Positions 47,300 to 55,606 are shown, counted from the first letter of the stretch. The stretch is DNA of 64,000 bases from Rhizobium sp. Q54 (GCA_945907245.1 CAMDTB010000005.1:1-64000); one strand, 5' to 3'. Notes: generated by a model from the sequence alone, not told the origin. Numbers and translations are program-made.

Positions 47300-47607
47300 G
47301 CCTATCCCCTTCATTGTCATCCCGGCGCATGCCGGGACCCAGATGGGGAAAGGGGCGCAAACCGATCCACCCACTCGGTCCACGAAGAAACAATTCTTAG
47401 TTGATCGGGGCTCACAACCGCCTCGTTCCTTGCCCCGACTGGGTCCCGGCATGCGCCGGGATGACAACGAGAGGTTGCGGATGGAGAGGCGCGACCCAAC
47501 ACCATTACTTCCTTCCCCGAACGCGGATTTCCGCTTGTTCCGTAATAATTTCGCTTATCGCAACCTGCCGATGTTACCATTCCCGGTAAGCTGAGGACCG
47601 CCGACCG
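47300..47607. other. Intergenic region, 308 bases
   Basis: Holds the REP-like element at 47314-47467 and then about 140 bases of leader before the antiporter gene. GTAATAATTTCGC-type AT-rich sequence (near 47540-47580) may contain the antiporter promoter, but no clear -35/-10 pair was found. Confidence 0.6.
47314..47467. repeat. REP-like paired inverted repeat
   Basis: Two 29-base arms (47314-47342 and 47439-47467) are perfect reverse complements separated by 96 bases. Each arm folds as CCCGGC-GCAT-GCCGGG. The same outer sequence as at 23129-23215 is used, with a different loop. Confidence 0.9.
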
Positions 47608-49458
47608 ATGGAGTGGATCGACCACGTCATATTGCTCTCCTCCGGCCTGATCGTGCTGAGCATCCTGGTCGGGCTCGTCTCGACGCGCTTCGGCGCTCCG
47701 CTGCTGCTGGTCTTCCTGATCCTCGGCATGCTGGCCGGCGAGGACGGCCCCGGCGGCATCCTGTTCGACAACTACCATGCGGCCTATACCGTCGGCAGCC
47801 TGGCCCTCGCCATCATCCTGTTCGACGGCGGCTTGCGCACCGAGCGCAAGGATTTCCGAGAGGTGCTGGCGCCCGCCGCCACCCTGTCGAGCGTCGGCGT
47901 GGTGATCACCGCCCTCATCGCCGGCCTGGCCGCCAAATGGTTCATGGGCATCGGCTGGATCGAGGGGATGCTTGTCGGCTCCATCGTCGCCTCGACCGAC
48001 GCGGCGGCGGTGTTCTTCCTGCTGAGTGTCCGGGGCGTGCGGCTGAAGGGCAGGCTGCGCCCGACCCTGGAAGTCGAGGCCGGCCTCAACGACCCGATGG
48101 CCGTGTTCCTCACCATCACCTTCCTGACGATCCTGCAGACCGGCGCCGCGAGCCCCCTCGATACCGCGCAGACGCTGATGACCCACGCCATCGTCCAGTT
48201 GCTGGGCGGCATCGTGTTCGGCGTGCTGGGCGGCAGCCTGCTGCTCACCATCGTCAACCGGCTGACCCTGTCGGTGGGCCTTTACCCGGTGCTGGCCGTG
48301 GCCGGCGGCCTGTTCGTGTTCGCCGCCGCCCAGACCTTCGGCGCCAGCGGCTTCCTCGCGGTGTACCTGGCGGGCTACGTGTTCGGCCGGCGGCGGCACA
48401 AGGCGACTCAGATCATCGAGCGGTTCACCGACGGCATGGCGTGGCTGGCGCAGATCGCCATGTTCCTGATCCTGGGCCTGCTGATCACGCCGTCGAAGAT
48501 GCTGCCCGTGCTGGCCGCCTCGATCGGCATCGCCGCCGTGCTGATCTTCGTCGCCCGCCCGGTCGCGGGCTTCCTGTGCCTGTGGCCCTACAAATACAGC
48601 CCGCGCGAGATCGCGTTCGTGTCATGGGTCGGCCTGCGCGGCGCGGTGCCGATCTATCTCGGCACCATCCCGGTCCTGGCCGGAATCCCGGGATCGCAGG
48701 ACTGGTTCGTGGTGGTCTACATGGTGGTGATCACCTCGCTGGTGGTGCAGGGCTGGACCATCGGCCTGTCCGGCCGCTGGCTGAACGTGGTGCTGCCGCC
48801 CAGGCCCGCCGCGCCGCCCCGGGTCGACATCGAGCTGCCCCACGACATCGGCAAGGACATGCTGGCCTATACGGTGCAGCCGGGGAGCCTGGCCATGCGG
48901 CGCTCCATGGCGCGGCTGCCGCTGCCCGACGAGGTGGTGCTGGTCTCGATCATCCGCGACGGCGAGATCCGCGGCGCAAGCGAACTGGAGCACCTGGCGC
49001 CGGGTGACGACGTGCTGCTGCTGACGACCCAGGAACACGTGGCGCTGCTCGACCGTGTGTTCGGCACCAAGGACGGCGCCCGAGACACTGCGGTCGACCT
49101 GCTGGGCGAGTTCGTCTTCGCCGCCGACACGCCGACCGGCGCGGTGACCGCCATGTACGACGTCAAGGTGCCCGCCAACCAGCGCGAGCTGCCGCTGGGC
49201 CAGTTCATGGAAACCCATTTGCTGACCCGCCCCAGCGCCGGCAAGCGGCTGCGGCTGGGCGCCATCGAGCTGATTGTCGCCGAGACCCGCAAGGACCGCA
49301 TCGTGCGCGTGGCCATCGAGCTGGAGCCCATGGAAGGCTCGATCCGCCGCTTCGACCCATGGCTGATCTGGATGCGCTCGGTGCTGTGGCTGCCGCTGGA
49401 AAAATGGGTCGGCCGCCTGCTGCCGAAGGTGCCCAAGCCGGTCTGGTGGCGGCGGTAG
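47608..49458 (+). CDS. Potassium/proton antiporter (CvrA/NhaP2 type)
   Basis: A 616-residue CPA1-type antiporter. Twelve or so membrane helices occupy residues 1-390; GMLAGEDGPGGILFDN, IILFDGGLRTERKDFREVL, VASTDAAAVFFLL with the ion-binding Asp, and FVSWVGLRGAVPIYLGTIPV are conserved. A cytosolic TrkA-C-like domain with ligand-type motif follows (residues about 400-480), and a further C-terminal domain. Controls cellular K+ and pH. Confidence 0.92.
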   Translation: MEWIDHVILLSSGLIVLSILVGLVSTRFGAPLLLVFLILGMLAGEDGPGGILFDNYHAAYTVGSLALAIILFDGGLRTERKDFREVLAPAATLSSVGVVITALIAGLAAKWFMGIGWIEGMLVGSIVASTDAAAVFFLLSVRGVRLKGRLRPTLEVEAGLNDPMAVFLTITFLTILQTGAASPLDTAQTLMTHAIVQLLGGIVFGVLGGSLLLTIVNRLTLSVGLYPVLAVAGGLFVFAAAQTFGASGFLAVYLAGYVFGRRRHKATQIIERFTDGMAWLAQIAMFLILGLLITPSKMLPVLAASIGIAAVLIFVARPVAGFLCLWPYKYSPREIAFVSWVGLRGAVPIYLGTIPVLAGIPGSQDWFVVVYMVVITSLVVQGWTIGLSGRWLNVVLPPRPAAPPRVDIELPHDIGKDMLAYTVQPGSLAMRRSMARLPLPDEVVLVSIIRDGEIRGASELEHLAPGDDVLLLTTQEHVALLDRVFGTKDGARDTAVDLLGEFVFAADTPTGAVTAMYDVKVPANQRELPLGQFMETHLLTRPSAGKRLRLGAIELIVAETRKDRIVRVAIELEPMEGSIRRFDPWLIWMRSVLWLPLEKWVGRLLPKVPKPVWWRR

Positions 49459-49461
49459 GTC

Positions 49462-49848
49462 CTAAAGCTTGGCCACGCCGTCGATCTCGACCATCAGGTC
49501 GCGGTTGGCGAGTTCACGCACCCCGATGGCGGTCCAGGTGGGATAGGGATCCTTGATGTAGCGGTCCTTCACTTCGGCGAAGACGGCGATGCTGTGCTGC
49601 AATTCGATATGGTAGGTCTTCAGGTCGACGAGGTTGTCGAACGTGGCGCCGACTTCTTCGAGCACCGCCTTCATGTTCTCGAAGCACAGTTCATATTGCG
49701 CCTCCGCGCTGCGCGGAATCACGCCGTCCGCCCTGATGCCGATGGCGCCGGAAATGTAGAGCGTGTCGCCGACCAGTACGCCGGGCGAGTAATGCCAGTT
49801 GTCGTGCAGGCTCTTGAGCCTGTCGGGGACGATCATCCGCTTCTGCAT
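49462..49848 (-). CDS. RidA/YjgF-family protein
   Basis: A 128-residue small trimeric protein. VLVGDTLYISGAIGIRADGV, ENMKAVLEEVGATFDNLVDL and YPTWTAIGVRELANRDLMVE show the fold; the Arg of VRELA may bind the substrate carboxylate as in RidA, which hydrolyses reactive enamine/imine intermediates. It ends 4 bases after the antiporter gene, and the SDR genes lie upstream on its own strand. Confidence 0.9.
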   Translation of the reverse strand: MQKRMIVPDRLKSLHDNWHYSPGVLVGDTLYISGAIGIRADGVIPRSAEAQYELCFENMKAVLEEVGATFDNLVDLKTYHIELQHSIAVFAEVKDRYIKDPYPTWTAIGVRELANRDLMVEIDGVAKL

Positions 49849-49863
49849 CGCTCGCTCCTGCTG

Positions 49864-50625
49864 TTAGAGACCTCCGGTGACCGGCCAGATCTGGCCGGTG
49901 ATCCATCCCGACGCGGGTGCGCTGAGGTAGACGACCGCCGCGCCGATATCCATGGGCGTGCCGAACCGGCCCGCCGGTATCTTCGCCTTCTCCAGCAGGT
50001 CCGGCAGGCCGGATTCGTCGATGCCGAGGGCGTTCATCACCACCTCGGTGGGAATCCACGCCGGCTCGATGGCGTTGACCCGCACCCTCGGCGCCAGTTC
50101 GCGGGCGAAGGTCTCGGTCAGGCTGTTCACGGCGGCCTTGGCCGCGCCGTAATGGCCGCTTCCCGGCACCGGGCCGCGCGCCGCCCGCGACGAGATGTTG
50201 ATGACCGCGCCGCCATCCGCCATCCGCTTAACCGCCGCGACCGTGCCTGCCCAGACCGCGGTGAGGTTGGTGTCCATGCAGTGCTGCCAGGAATCGGGCG
50301 ATGCCCCGGTCAGCGGACCCATATAGGTCGAGCCGCCCGCGTTGTTCACCCATATCGAGAGCTTGCCGAAATTGTCGATCGCGGCCTGGGCCAGCGCGTC
50401 GAGCGACTGGGAATTGGTGACGTCGGTGGGCATGGCGATCGCCTTGCCGCCCTTGGCGACGATGTCCGCGGCCACCTTCTCGACGTCGTCCTTGCGCCGG
50501 GCGGCGAGCACGACCGACGCGCCCGCTTCCGACAGCGCGTGGGCGATGCCCTCGCCGATGCCGCGGCCGCCGCCGGTGACAACCGCCACCTGGCCGTCGA
50601 GCCGGTACTGATCGAGGATGCCCAT
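49864..50625 (-). CDS. SDR-family oxidoreductase (tandem copy A)
   Basis: A 253-residue classical SDR: TGGGRGIGEGIAHALSEAG, NNAGGSTYMGPL, Ser in VINISSRAARGP, HYGAAKAAVNSL, and the tail GWITGQIWPVTGGL. Its ATG (50625) overlaps the stop of copy B by one base (TGATG). By eye roughly 70% identical to copy B, so it arose by tandem duplication; A has NLTAVWAG and EPAWIPTEVV where B has NITAVWAA and MPGYIPTEVM. Substrate unknown. Confidence 0.9.
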   Translation of the reverse strand: MGILDQYRLDGQVAVVTGGGRGIGEGIAHALSEAGASVVLAARRKDDVEKVAADIVAKGGKAIAMPTDVTNSQSLDALAQAAIDNFGKLSIWVNNAGGSTYMGPLTGASPDSWQHCMDTNLTAVWAGTVAAVKRMADGGAVINISSRAARGPVPGSGHYGAAKAAVNSLTETFARELAPRVRVNAIEPAWIPTEVVMNALGIDESGLPDLLEKAKIPAGRFGTPMDIGAAVVYLSAPASGWITGQIWPVTGGL

Positions 50626-51389
50626 CAGTGGCCTCCGGTGACCGGAAGCATCTGCCCGGTCACCCAGCCCGACGCCGGCGAGCACAGATAGACCACGGCG
50701 GCGCCGATATCCTGCGGCTTGCCGAAGGTACCCATGGGAATGGCGAGCTGCTTGGCCAGCGCCGGCAGGCCGCTCTCGTCGGTGACGCCCAGCGCCGCCA
50801 TCATCACCTCGGTCGGGATGTAGCCCGGCATGATGGCGTTGACCCGGATGGCGGGCGCCAGCTCGCGGGCGAAGGTTTCGGTCAGGCTGTTCACGGCGGC
50901 CTTGGCCGCGCCATAGTGACCGCTGCCCGGAATCGGGCCGCGCGCCACCAGCGACGAGATGTTGACGATGGAGCCGCCCTCGGTCATCCGCTTCACCGCG
51001 GCCAGGGTCGCCGCCCATACGGCAGTGATGTTGAGGTCGATGCAGTCCTGCCAGTCTTTCGCCGACAGCTCGGTCAGCGGCCCCATGGCGCGCGAGCCGC
51101 CGGCGTTGTTCACCAGGATGGTCAGCTTGCCGAACGTGTCGACGGCGGCCTGCGCCAGCGCCTCGAGCGCCTGCGAATTGGTGACGTCGGTCGGGACGGC
51201 CAGCGCCTTGCCGCCCTTGGCGTTGATGTCGGCGGCCACCTTGTCGACTTCCGCGGCGCGCCGCGCCGCCACGACGACCGCCGCGCCTGCGTCCGACAGC
51301 GCGTGGGCGATGCCCTCGCCCAAGCCGCGTCCGCCGCCGGTGACGACGGCAACCTGCCCATCCAGCCGATACTGGTCCAGAACTCCCAT
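50625..51389 (-). CDS. SDR-family oxidoreductase (tandem copy B)
   Basis: A 254-residue classical SDR: TGGGRGLGEGIAHALSDAG, NNAGGSRAMGPLTEL, Ser in VNISSLVARGP, HYGAAKAAVNSL, and the tail GWVTGQMLPVTGGH. GGGGAGAG about 5 bases before the ATG at 51389 supports the start. Together with copy A it is likely one operon. Confidence 0.92.
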   Translation of the reverse strand: MGVLDQYRLDGQVAVVTGGGRGLGEGIAHALSDAGAAVVVAARRAAEVDKVAADINAKGGKALAVPTDVTNSQALEALAQAAVDTFGKLTILVNNAGGSRAMGPLTELSAKDWQDCIDLNITAVWAATLAAVKRMTEGGSIVNISSLVARGPIPGSGHYGAAKAAVNSLTETFARELAPAIRVNAIMPGYIPTEVMMAALGVTDESGLPALAKQLAIPMGTFGKPQDIGAAVVYLCSPASGWVTGQMLPVTGGH

Positions 51390-51559
51390 GCAACTCTCCC
51401 CATGCTTTTCCCGTCCAGAGATTAGCACAAAGCGCCGCACGCACAGGTGAAAACGCGGCCGCAAGGGAAACCGGCGATGTGCTGCTGGTCGCCAGGGACA
51501 GCCGGCGGGCGGCCGACACCTGTCCGGCCATCGACCCCGCCGCGCGCTGACAAGGGCGG

Positions 51560-52885
51560 TTAGTCGGCGGCGGGCGCCCTGGGCTTGCGCGCCGCATCGT
51601 CCACGGCTGCGGACTTCGGCTTCTTCAGGTATTTGTCGAAGGTCGCCTTGAGGGTGCCGTCGGCCTCGATCTTGTCGAGCCAGTCGTCGACCGCCTCCAG
51701 CAGCGCGTCGTCCCGTGGCATGACATAGGCCTTCTCCGTCAGGTTGAACGCGCCCTTCATCGCGGCGCAGAGCCTGGGATTGCGCGCCGCCTGCCACTGC
51801 ACCTCGATCTTGTCGGTGACCATCACATCGGCCCGGCCAGCGGCGATCTCGTCGAAGATCCTCGTATTGTCGGGGAACACGGTCAGGTCGGCGTCGAGCA
51901 GCTTGGCGAGGGCGAAGCGTTCGTTGGTGCCGCCCGGATTGACGATGACCTTCACGCCCTTGCGGTTGATCTCGTCCACGGTGTCGTATTTCTGCTCGTC
52001 GCCGCAGCGAACGATGGGCGCCTTGCCGTCGTTCAGATAGCTGCGGGTCTGGAACGCCTCGCGCTGCCGCTCCTGGGTCTTGCTGATGCCGCCCATGCCG
52101 ATGTCGAACTTGCTGGACTTGAGATCCTGCATCAGCGTCGGCCAACTCGTCTGCACGAACACCAGTTCGACGCCCAGCCTGTCGGCCAGGCTGCGGGCCA
52201 GGTCGATGTCGATACCCGACCAGGTGTCGCCGGTCTTGACGGTAAAGGGCGCGTAGTCGCCGGTGGTGCCGACCCGGAGCTGCTTGCGCGCGACGATACG
52301 GTCGAGCAGCGAGCCCTGCGGCGCGTAGGCCACCTTTCCCGCCGACCGGGCGATCTCGGAGAGTGCTTCCGGCGCCAGACCGCGCTGTTTCGCGGCGGTA
52401 TTCAGGATCGAGAGAAGGTGGTCGCGCTGGTCCGGCACGTCGAGCAGCGGGCGCACCAGCACCAGCTGGCTCAGGATCGCGTCACCGGCCCGGGCGATGG
52501 ACGGGCGCAGCACGGTGTTGAGGTCCAGGTCGGGCTGGGTGGCTGGAAGGCCCTTGGCTTTCCATACCGCGAACCAGCGGCGCTGGACCGCTTTCGACGC
52601 GTCCATCTGGGCGGCGAGGAACGGGCGCGCCGAGGGAAAGTCAAGCCCCGAGGCCTCGGCCTGGGAGGCGGCGGCGTCGAGCACCCGGGCTTCCTGCTCG
52701 ATATCCTCGATCGGCCGGTTGTTGCGCCACTTCCACGCGGCCACGTGCTCGCCGAGATCGAGCCGGTAGAGGATCAGGTCGGCGAAGCGTTGGATTTCGG
52801 GCGCGGGCGGCTCGTCGGCATGGGCCGGCCGCAGTCCTGTCACCAGGACCAGCGCGACCAAGACGATGCTGAACATCGACCTCAT
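51560..52885 (-). CDS. Secreted fusion: AroQ-type chorismate mutase + PheC-type cyclohexadienyl dehydratase
   Basis: A 441-residue exported protein (signal MRSMFSIVLVALVLVTGLRP, cut after AHA). Residues about 30-110 match the secreted gamma-class chorismate mutases: HVAAWKWRNNRPIEDIEQEA carries the Lys, Arg and acid of the active site, and AQMDASKAVQ supplies a Gln. After a helical linker, residues about 200-425 are a periplasmic-binding-protein-fold enzyme of the PheC type (LRVGTTGDYAPF, VFVQTSWPTLMQDL, VIVNPGGTNERFA, VTDKIEVQ). Together they would turn chorismate through prephenate to phenylpyruvate in the periplasm. A start nine bases downstream is also possible. Confidence 0.85.
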   Translation of the reverse strand: MRSMFSIVLVALVLVTGLRPAHADEPPAPEIQRFADLILYRLDLGEHVAAWKWRNNRPIEDIEQEARVLDAAASQAEASGLDFPSARPFLAAQMDASKAVQRRWFAVWKAKGLPATQPDLDLNTVLRPSIARAGDAILSQLVLVRPLLDVPDQRDHLLSILNTAAKQRGLAPEALSEIARSAGKVAYAPQGSLLDRIVARKQLRVGTTGDYAPFTVKTGDTWSGIDIDLARSLADRLGVELVFVQTSWPTLMQDLKSSKFDIGMGGISKTQERQREAFQTRSYLNDGKAPIVRCGDEQKYDTVDEINRKGVKVIVNPGGTNERFALAKLLDADLTVFPDNTRIFDEIAAGRADVMVTDKIEVQWQAARNPRLCAAMKGAFNLTEKAYVMPRDDALLEAVDDWLDKIEADGTLKATFDKYLKKPKSAAVDDAARKPRAPAAD

Positions 52886-52981
52886 GATTTTCCCAAGCCT
52901 AAGTTGCCGGTATCTGCGTTGCCGGTATCCGTGATCATATATGTGCACGCCACGCGAATGCCACAATGTCCAAATGAGCCT

Positions 52982-53443
52982 TCAACGCGCAGGCAGGTGC
53001 GCTTCGAGTGCGGCCCTGAACGGCTCGGACAGCCGCTCGCCCTTGCGGCTCTCGCGGCCGATATGGACCATGGTCAGCAACGCGGCGGCGACGCAGACGT
53101 CTCCGCTGAAGATGCCCTGGCCCATGGCGAACGAGCTGTTGCCGATCCGCTCGACCCGCGTACCGACGGCAAGCTCGCCGGTCTCGCGGATTTCCTTCAG
53201 GTATCGGATGGTCTGCTCCGCGACGACGAAGCCGCCGATCGCATCGTCCGGCAGCTGCCGGCGGATGGTGAAGTTGAGCAGCCGGTAGCGACCTTCCTCC
53301 AGATAGGCGGCGACCACGCTGTTGTTGACGTGCGCCTGCAGGTCCAGGTCGCGGATGCGAACCAGGATGGGGTTGAACACCGTGTAACTGTCCCGGCGGG
53401 CCAGCGCGTCCCAATCCATGCTGCTCGTGACTGTGCTGTTCAT
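52982..53443 (-). CDS. Acyl-CoA thioesterase (4HBT/YbgC-like hot-dog fold)
   Basis: A 153-residue hot-dog-fold protein. RIRDLDLQAHVNNSVVAAYL has the D...HVNN catalytic loop; YLEEGRYRLLN and TRVERIGNSSFAMGQGIF follow. It hydrolyses acyl-CoA thioesters of unknown acyl group. It lies between the AroQ-PheC fusion and an SDR, both on the same strand, with a 7-base gap to the SDR stop. Confidence 0.88.
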   Translation of the reverse strand: MNSTVTSSMDWDALARRDSYTVFNPILVRIRDLDLQAHVNNSVVAAYLEEGRYRLLNFTIRRQLPDDAIGGFVVAEQTIRYLKEIRETGELAVGTRVERIGNSSFAMGQGIFSGDVCVAAALLTMVHIGRESRKGERLSEPFRAALEAHLPAR

Positions 53444-53450
53444 GCCCGGC

Positions 53451-54230
53451 TCAGTAGATCGTGTAGCCGCCGTCGATCACCAGGGTGTCGCCGGTATGGA
53501 AGCGCGACGCCGCGCTGGCCAGATAGACGGCGATGGCCGAGAAGTCCTCGCCATCGGCCCAGCCGCCCATCGGCACGCGGCTGATGACGTTTTCGTTGAA
53601 CTTGTCCCAGGCCTGCGCGCCTGCGGTCATCTCCGAGCGCACCCAGCCCGGGCAGATGCTGTTGACGGCGATCTTGTAGCGCGCCAGTTCCACGGCCATG
53701 GCGCGGCACATGGTGACGACCGCGCCCTTGGTCGCGGCGTAGTGCTCGTTGCGGGCCGCGCCGTGGACGGCGGCGGTCGAGGCGATGCCCACGAGGGAGC
53801 CGCCTGCGTCCCCGTCCTTGGCGCGCTCGACCATATGGCGGGCCGCCTCGCGCAGGGTGAACAGCACGCCGTGCAGGTTGACGCCCTCCATCTTCCTGAA
53901 GTCCTCGATGGAGATGTCGAACAGGTCCTTGCGGCGGATCGAGATGCCGGCATTGGCAATGGCCTGGTCCAGCCGCCCGAACTCCTTGAGGATATCGGCC
54001 ACGCCGGCCTTTACCGCATCCTCGTCGGATACGTCGATCCTCGCCGAGCGCACCGCGCCGCCGTGCTGCTTCAGGCGCTCGACGGCCTTCGCGTTCTTTT
54101 CCTCGTTGGTGCCCCAGATCACCACGGAGGCGCCGTGCATGGCGAGGCCCTCGGCCATGCCGATGCCGATGCCGCCATTGCCGCCGGTGACCAGCGCCAC
54201 CCTGCCCTTCAGATCGAACAGATTCTTCAA
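53451..54230 (-). CDS. SDR-family oxidoreductase
   Basis: A 259-residue classical SDR: VALVTGGNGGIGIGMAEGLA, ANAGISIRR, Ser in VGIASTAAVHGAARN, YAATKGAVVTMC and VNSICPGWVRSEMTAGAQ; ends SRFHTGDTLVIDGGY. The TTG at 54230 is the start because GGGAGG lies 5 bases upstream; a GTG at 54245 would place that site inside the gene. Same strand as the thioesterase. Confidence 0.88.
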   Translation of the reverse strand: MKNLFDLKGRVALVTGGNGGIGIGMAEGLAMHGASVVIWGTNEEKNAKAVERLKQHGGAVRSARIDVSDEDAVKAGVADILKEFGRLDQAIANAGISIRRKDLFDISIEDFRKMEGVNLHGVLFTLREAARHMVERAKDGDAGGSLVGIASTAAVHGAARNEHYAATKGAVVTMCRAMAVELARYKIAVNSICPGWVRSEMTAGAQAWDKFNENVISRVPMGGWADGEDFSAIAVYLASAASRFHTGDTLVIDGGYTIY

Positions 54231-54348
54231 CGATGCCTCCCGCACTGAGCTTCGGGCGCGAAGCTAGACTGGATCGGGGGCGCGGAAAAGCCCCGATGGC
54301 TTCAGGCGTGGCTCGCGGGCGGCGCGGCATTCAGCGCCAGTCGGAACG

Positions 54349-54564
54349 TCAGATGTCACGCAGCCGTCTGGTGATCGTCTTGACGACAGCCGCGCGTGGC
54401 AGGAATGCCCGAAAGCGATAGTCACTTCCCTGGCCTTCGAGCACTTCGGCCTCTGGCCAGAGCCGTTCGATATCTCCGGGCAATCGGCCCCTGACCAGCA
54501 ACCGCGTTCGATCTTTGCGATCAGCGACGATGGATACGAAAGCGTCGTTCAGAAAAATCCACAT
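54349..54564 (-). CDS. Small conserved-looking protein beginning MWIFLNDAFVSIV
   Basis: A 71-residue protein. MWIFLNDAFVSIVADRKDRT, LLVRGRLPGDIERLWPEAEV and DYRFRAFLPRAAV recall a widespread small-protein family seen in plasmids, phages and proteobacterial genomes, whose members usually continue for 15-25 more residues (an IDYPNFK-like tail). The tail is missing here, so it may be truncated or a short variant. AGGAG about 10 bases before the ATG overlaps a strong hairpin (54577-54617). Function unknown. Confidence 0.6.
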   Translation of the reverse strand: MWIFLNDAFVSIVADRKDRTRLLVRGRLPGDIERLWPEAEVLEGQGSDYRFRAFLPRAAVVKTITRRLRDI

Positions 54565-54576
54565 GGCTTGCTCACT

Positions 54577-54617
54577 CCTGATCCCCTTACTTCACTACGT
54601 TTAGTAAGGGGATCAGG
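54577..54617. promoter_or_regulatory. Strong hairpin upstream of the 54349-54564 gene
   Basis: A perfect 15-base inverted repeat (54577-54591 and 54603-54617, CCTGATCCCCTTACT and its complement) with an 11-base loop. Read on the minus strand, its 3' arm ends in CAGG, the first part of the ribosome binding site AGGAG for the gene starting at 54564. Folding would therefore hide that site. Confidence 0.65.
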
Positions 54618-55022
54618 TGTGGGCCGAGTCGCTTCTCGCCATGTGGCCTTAGTCTCACGGCGCTCGGCGTGAGAGCGCACCAGAGTTCTGTTCAATGACG
54701 CGGTGGTTGCCGATCACCGTAGCGCTGCGCCGGCGGCTCGGCAGCGCGAAAAGGGGGGTGGGTGGGGACGCGCAGCCGGTGCGAAACCACGCAGTACGCG
54801 CGTAAACGCGCCAATTAAAGAATCTCTGTGCGTTTATGCACACAAAGCCATGCCGCCAATATGCCGTTCGCCTCGAACTCAACGAACGCGAGTGGCCTAT
54901 CCACATGCGGAGCCTGACAGTACGATGCGAATCTGCAACTAAACGCAACAGCGTCTTTACAGGAAAATTACAGGATGCGGGGGATTTTTGGGCGGCTGGG
55001 ATCTCCAACCCATTGATATCGC
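54618..55022. other. 405-base region without a supported gene, 3' of tRNA-Glu
   Basis: Open frames of 70-120 residues exist on both strands but none has a start signal or family resemblance. Features seen: CTCACG...CGTGAG (near 54655-54675), the palindrome GCGCGT-AA-ACGCGC (54798-54811), and TGTGC-N6-GCACA (54827-54842). The half nearest the tRNA is AT-rich. The 3' flank of a tRNA gene is a common integration site, but no integrase fragment is seen. Confidence 0.5.
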
Positions 55023-55098
55023 TGGCGCTCCCTAGGGGACTCGAACCCCTGTTTTCGCCGTGAGAGGGCGACGTCCTGGGCCACTAGACGAAGGGAGC
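55023..55098 (-). tRNA. tRNA-Glu (anticodon CTC)
   Basis: Read on the minus strand: acceptor stem GCTCCCT...AGGGAGC, D-arm TCTAGTGGCCCAGGA, anticodon stem-loop TCGCC-CTCTCAC-GGCGA with anticodon CTC at the centre, T-arm with GGTTCGAGTCC, and an encoded discriminator G plus CCA (55023-55026). All helices pair. 76 bases with CCA. Confidence 0.97.
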
Positions 55099-55119
55099 AT
55101 AGGCCGCGAACAGGCGCAC

Positions 55120-55168
55120 TAGATAGGCGGGATGGCCCCAGGCGATCAAGGGAAAAGTGGCCGATCAA
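55120..55168 (-). promoter_or_regulatory. tRNA-Glu promoter with duplicated -35 region
   Basis: On the minus strand: TTGATC (55144-55149), 18 bases, TATCTA (55120-55125), then 21 bases to the tRNA. A tandem 19-base duplication (55141-55159 and 55160-55178) repeats the -35 unit, giving a second TTGATC at 55163-55168. Confidence 0.55.
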
Positions 55169-55183
55169 GGGAAAAGTGCGGGC

Positions 55184-55606
55184 TCAGGCCAGCATGACGA
55201 TGGCCACCGGATCGAACCGGCCGGCGGCCTCGTCGAGGCGGAAGGCCGCCAAGTCGCCGACTAAGCCTTCCGTTACCCCGGCGATCAGCCAGATCATGTC
55301 CGGCTCCCACGCCTGGGCGCGGTCACGCTCGGAGGGTGCGGCGGGCGCGTCCGGGTGGGAATGGTAGTGGCCGACGATGTCGCGGCCGGTGCCGCGCAAC
55401 CTCTTCTGCAGCGTCAGGCGCAGGCGAAGGTCGATCTCGAAGCTGTCGCGGGGGCTGGCCGACAGGTTGACGCTTTCGGCGATCTCGTCGATCACCAGCC
55501 TGTCGCCTTCCCGGTGGCCGATCAGCAGGCCGCAGCATTCCTCGGGATAGGCGGCGCGGGCCGCCTCGCGGATGCGCCCCGCCATCTCGGGCGGCAGCCG
55601 GATCAC
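55184..55606 (-). CDS. JAMM/MPN-family metalloprotease-like protein (M67)
   Basis: A 140-residue protein of the JAB1/MPN+ fold. EECCGLLIG supplies the catalytic Glu and GHYHSHPDAPAAPSERD the HxHP...S...D metal motif. Bacterial members release sulfur carriers or cleave ubiquitin-like tails and cysteine adducts; substrate unknown. Overlaps the upstream gene by 4 bases. Confidence 0.92.
   Translation of the reverse strand: MIRLPPEMAGRIREAARAAYPEECCGLLIGHREGDRLVIDEIAESVNLSASPRDSFEIDLRLRLTLQKRLRGTGRDIVGHYHSHPDAPAAPSERDRAQAWEPDMIWLIAGVTEGLVGDLAAFRLDEAAGRFDPVAIVMLA

Noticed and set aside
51390-52145. Long extension of SDR copy B
   Set aside because: Runs through intergenic DNA and the AroQ-PheC gene out of phase; the SDR ATG has its own ribosome site.
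52903-52929. Tandem GTTGCCGGTATC repeat upstream of the AroQ-PheC gene
   Set aside because: Two 12-base copies 15 bases apart are too little to claim a regulatory site.
54655-55008. 117-residue minus-strand frame 3' of tRNA-Glu
   Set aside because: No start signal, no family resemblance and atypical residue use; treated as non-coding.
54618-55022. Phage or island integrated at tRNA-Glu
   Set aside because: The AT-rich flank is suggestive, but there is no duplicated tRNA end and no integrase.
54836-55063. 75-residue plus-strand frame running into the tRNA
   Set aside because: Its C-terminus is a translation of the tRNA-Glu gene.
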